DNA from: Polyodon spathula
Lineage: Eukaryota > Chordata > Actinopteri > Acipenseriformes > Polyodontidae
Reading direction: 5' to 3'
Length of the DNA stretch: 64,000 nt
Assembly: GCF_017654505.1 (NCBI RefSeq)
Contig: NC_054538.1
Span: 65,912,524-65,976,523, forward strand
Of the stretch, positions 62,512 to 64,000 are shown piece after piece. Below the pieces are notes generated by a model. The model was given only the letters and a program-made list of their open reading frames with translations. It ran no database searches and was not told the DNA's origin. The position numbers and the translations under genes were made by a program. How positions within the stretch are numbered: the first letter of the stretch is position 1; each line of letters opens with the position of its first letter.

Positions 62512-62561
<50 letters not shown>
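62512..62561. repeat. (GAT)n microsatellite in the SNX17 3' UTR
   Basis: A pure trinucleotide run of about 16 units, about 500 bases after the SNX17 stop codon. Confidence 0.98.
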
Positions 62562-63084
62562 ACAGTTAATTCAGTCAACCTTGTTTCTGACACAGTCTCC
62601 AAACAGCATTGCCAATTTCCGACATCAGGGCTGTTCTGGTAAAAATAGAACACTCGTGATGCATACTGTATATAGTTATAAAACAAAACAATTTGTAATC
62701 TTTTTAAGTGTATTTGGATTGTAAATAGTTTATAATTGATTGAAAAGTCTGCTTTACAACAAAGCACGGTTTTGAGATTTAAATTGAAGTTTGAACTATA
62801 CAATGCCATAACAGCATTATGCTATTTGTACAGTAATACTGCAGGTGTGTAAATCGCTTGTGTATTTTGGGGGGAACCTCTGATGTTTATAAGGCCCTTA
62901 AGGTGATTTTGCACTTCATTGGGACCGCTGTTAGGTTAGTGGGGCACACCGCTTTATAATTTGACATGTGTATAGTATGAACAGAAAACAAACAGTACTT
63001 CAGATAAATAAATTACTCAAGCTTGTGTTGGTTAGTAACAAAATAATTTGTTTCATTTAATTTTTTTGCATTAGCTTATATGCT

Positions 63085-63095
63085 AATAAAATAAA
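63085..63095 (+). terminator. SNX17: Candidate SNX17 poly(A) signals (overlapping AATAAA)
   Basis: Two overlapping AATAAA hexamers; another is at 63007-63012. They imply a 3' UTR of about 1.0-1.1 kb. Confidence 0.5.
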
Positions 63096-64000
63096 TTCAG
63101 TTTATGAAGTTCACCTTTGTAAGCTTGTTTAGTGAGTTGTGTGTGAATGTGGTCGAACTATCACCCTTTTACTGCCTTACTGGCATAATTAAAGCCTTAG
63201 TCCGCTAAACCCCTTTTGTCAGTACGCTGCTTATATTTCTAAAAGGTACAGTGAATGTCCACTATATCAAATGATACCAATTTGTGGCCATCCTCTGTTC
63301 CCTCAGGGCGAATCTTGCAGTGTTTGGTAGAGTTCTGTTGGCCAGTTCTGTAGAACAGCTTGCACTTGTTGAACTAATCATTTTGCACAGATTTTTGAAG
63401 GACTGGAATGGGGCAGCTGCCGTCAAGAACCTTCAAGGAGCCTCCAGAAACGTTTGCATGGAAGCTGGAAATGAATTTACATTTTTATAATTTTTCCAAA
63501 AGAAACCTTTCTCATAAATGCCAAATGTATAGTTTACTCAAGTATTTTGCACAAAAGGAGCATTAAAGATCATCATAGTCACTTTTTTTTTTTATATATG
63601 TACATGCATTAAAAAAAAAAAAATAGTATTTTGAACATTGTTACTAATATTCTTGAACATTACTAATATTCTGTCTCTTAATAGTTAATGTAATCCAAGA
63701 AAGTAGATGAAATGTAATCTAATATGTATAAAATAGAAACTAATATCTATCATTGTTTACAAAATCATAGAAAATAAAAAAAAGCGTTATTCTTTCGGAA
63801 AGGAGTATTTACGGTTTACAATACACTGCGTGAGTTCATAAAAACACGTGTTTTCGTGACCGTACATATTATTTTCTAGTGTATCCGTGACTTCTAATAC
63901 AAAATGTTTACAAATTCCAGTTCATATTTTAAATTTACTTGTCGTACTAGTATTTAGTTGTGCTTTGGAAATGGACATAATAAGGCTATTCCAATTTTTT
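63096..64000. other. Downstream flank of SNX17
   Basis: No gene recognised. A 68-codon plus-strand open frame near 63284 shows no known motif. Confidence 0.4.

Larger units (their letters stand above)
62011..63095 (+). other. SNX17: SNX17 3' UTR (inferred)
   Basis: Sequence after the SNX17 stop to the strongest cluster of poly(A) hexamers. It holds a (GAT)n array. The extent is inferred from hexamers only. Confidence 0.5.

Noticed and set aside
62512..62561. Poly-Asp, poly-Met and poly-Ser open frames
   Set aside because: Translations of the (GAT)n array in the SNX17 3' UTR.

Overview
The window reads as nuclear DNA of a vertebrate, most likely a non-teleost ray-finned fish. Three well-known vertebrate genes can be rebuilt exon by exon with GT-AG introns. 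The introns are long, AT-rich and full of (TA)n arrays. The repeats include a tRNA-derived SINE that I associate from memory with sturgeon and paddlefish genomes, CR1/L2-type and jockey-like LINE remains, hAT and Tc1 transposon relics and a DIRS-type retroelement. The sturgeon/paddlefish assignment is an inference of moderate confidence.

Layout. (1) 1-1358, minus strand: the first two coding exons of an immunoglobulin V-set-like gene, with signal peptide exon and phase-1 intron; the gene runs off the left edge. (2) 4039-6470, plus strand: complete ATRAID, 7 coding exons, 232 codons. (3) 8666-19077, minus strand: complete EIF2B4 (eIF2B delta subunit), 13 coding exons, 530 codons. It lies tail to tail with ATRAID. 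(4) 23368-62010, plus strand: complete SNX17, 15 coding exons, 469 codons, head to head with EIF2B4 across about 4.3 kb. SNX17 is stretched over 38.6 kb by intron 1 (15 kb), intron 5 (4.1 kb) and intron 8 (6.8 kb), which carry most of the mobile elements.

The genes are housekeeping functions in different pathways: ATRAID is an EGF-like membrane glycoprotein, EIF2B4 a regulatory subunit of the translation initiation exchange factor, and SNX17 an endosomal cargo adaptor. They share position rather than pathway; the head-to-head EIF2B4/SNX17 pair is also found in mammals.

I found no unknown enzymatic system. The observations most worth checking are splice-level oddities in SNX17 (an 18-bp duplicated splice donor after exon 8, a frame-critical AGAG acceptor at exon 15, a NAGNAG acceptor at exon 11); an unclassified two-copy repeat with nested foldbacks in SNX17 intron 5; three hAT relics with near-matching 8-bp target duplications, two of which still show a BED zinc finger; a LINE split by a TIR element; and an Ig-like domain whose first disulfide cysteine is replaced by Phe.
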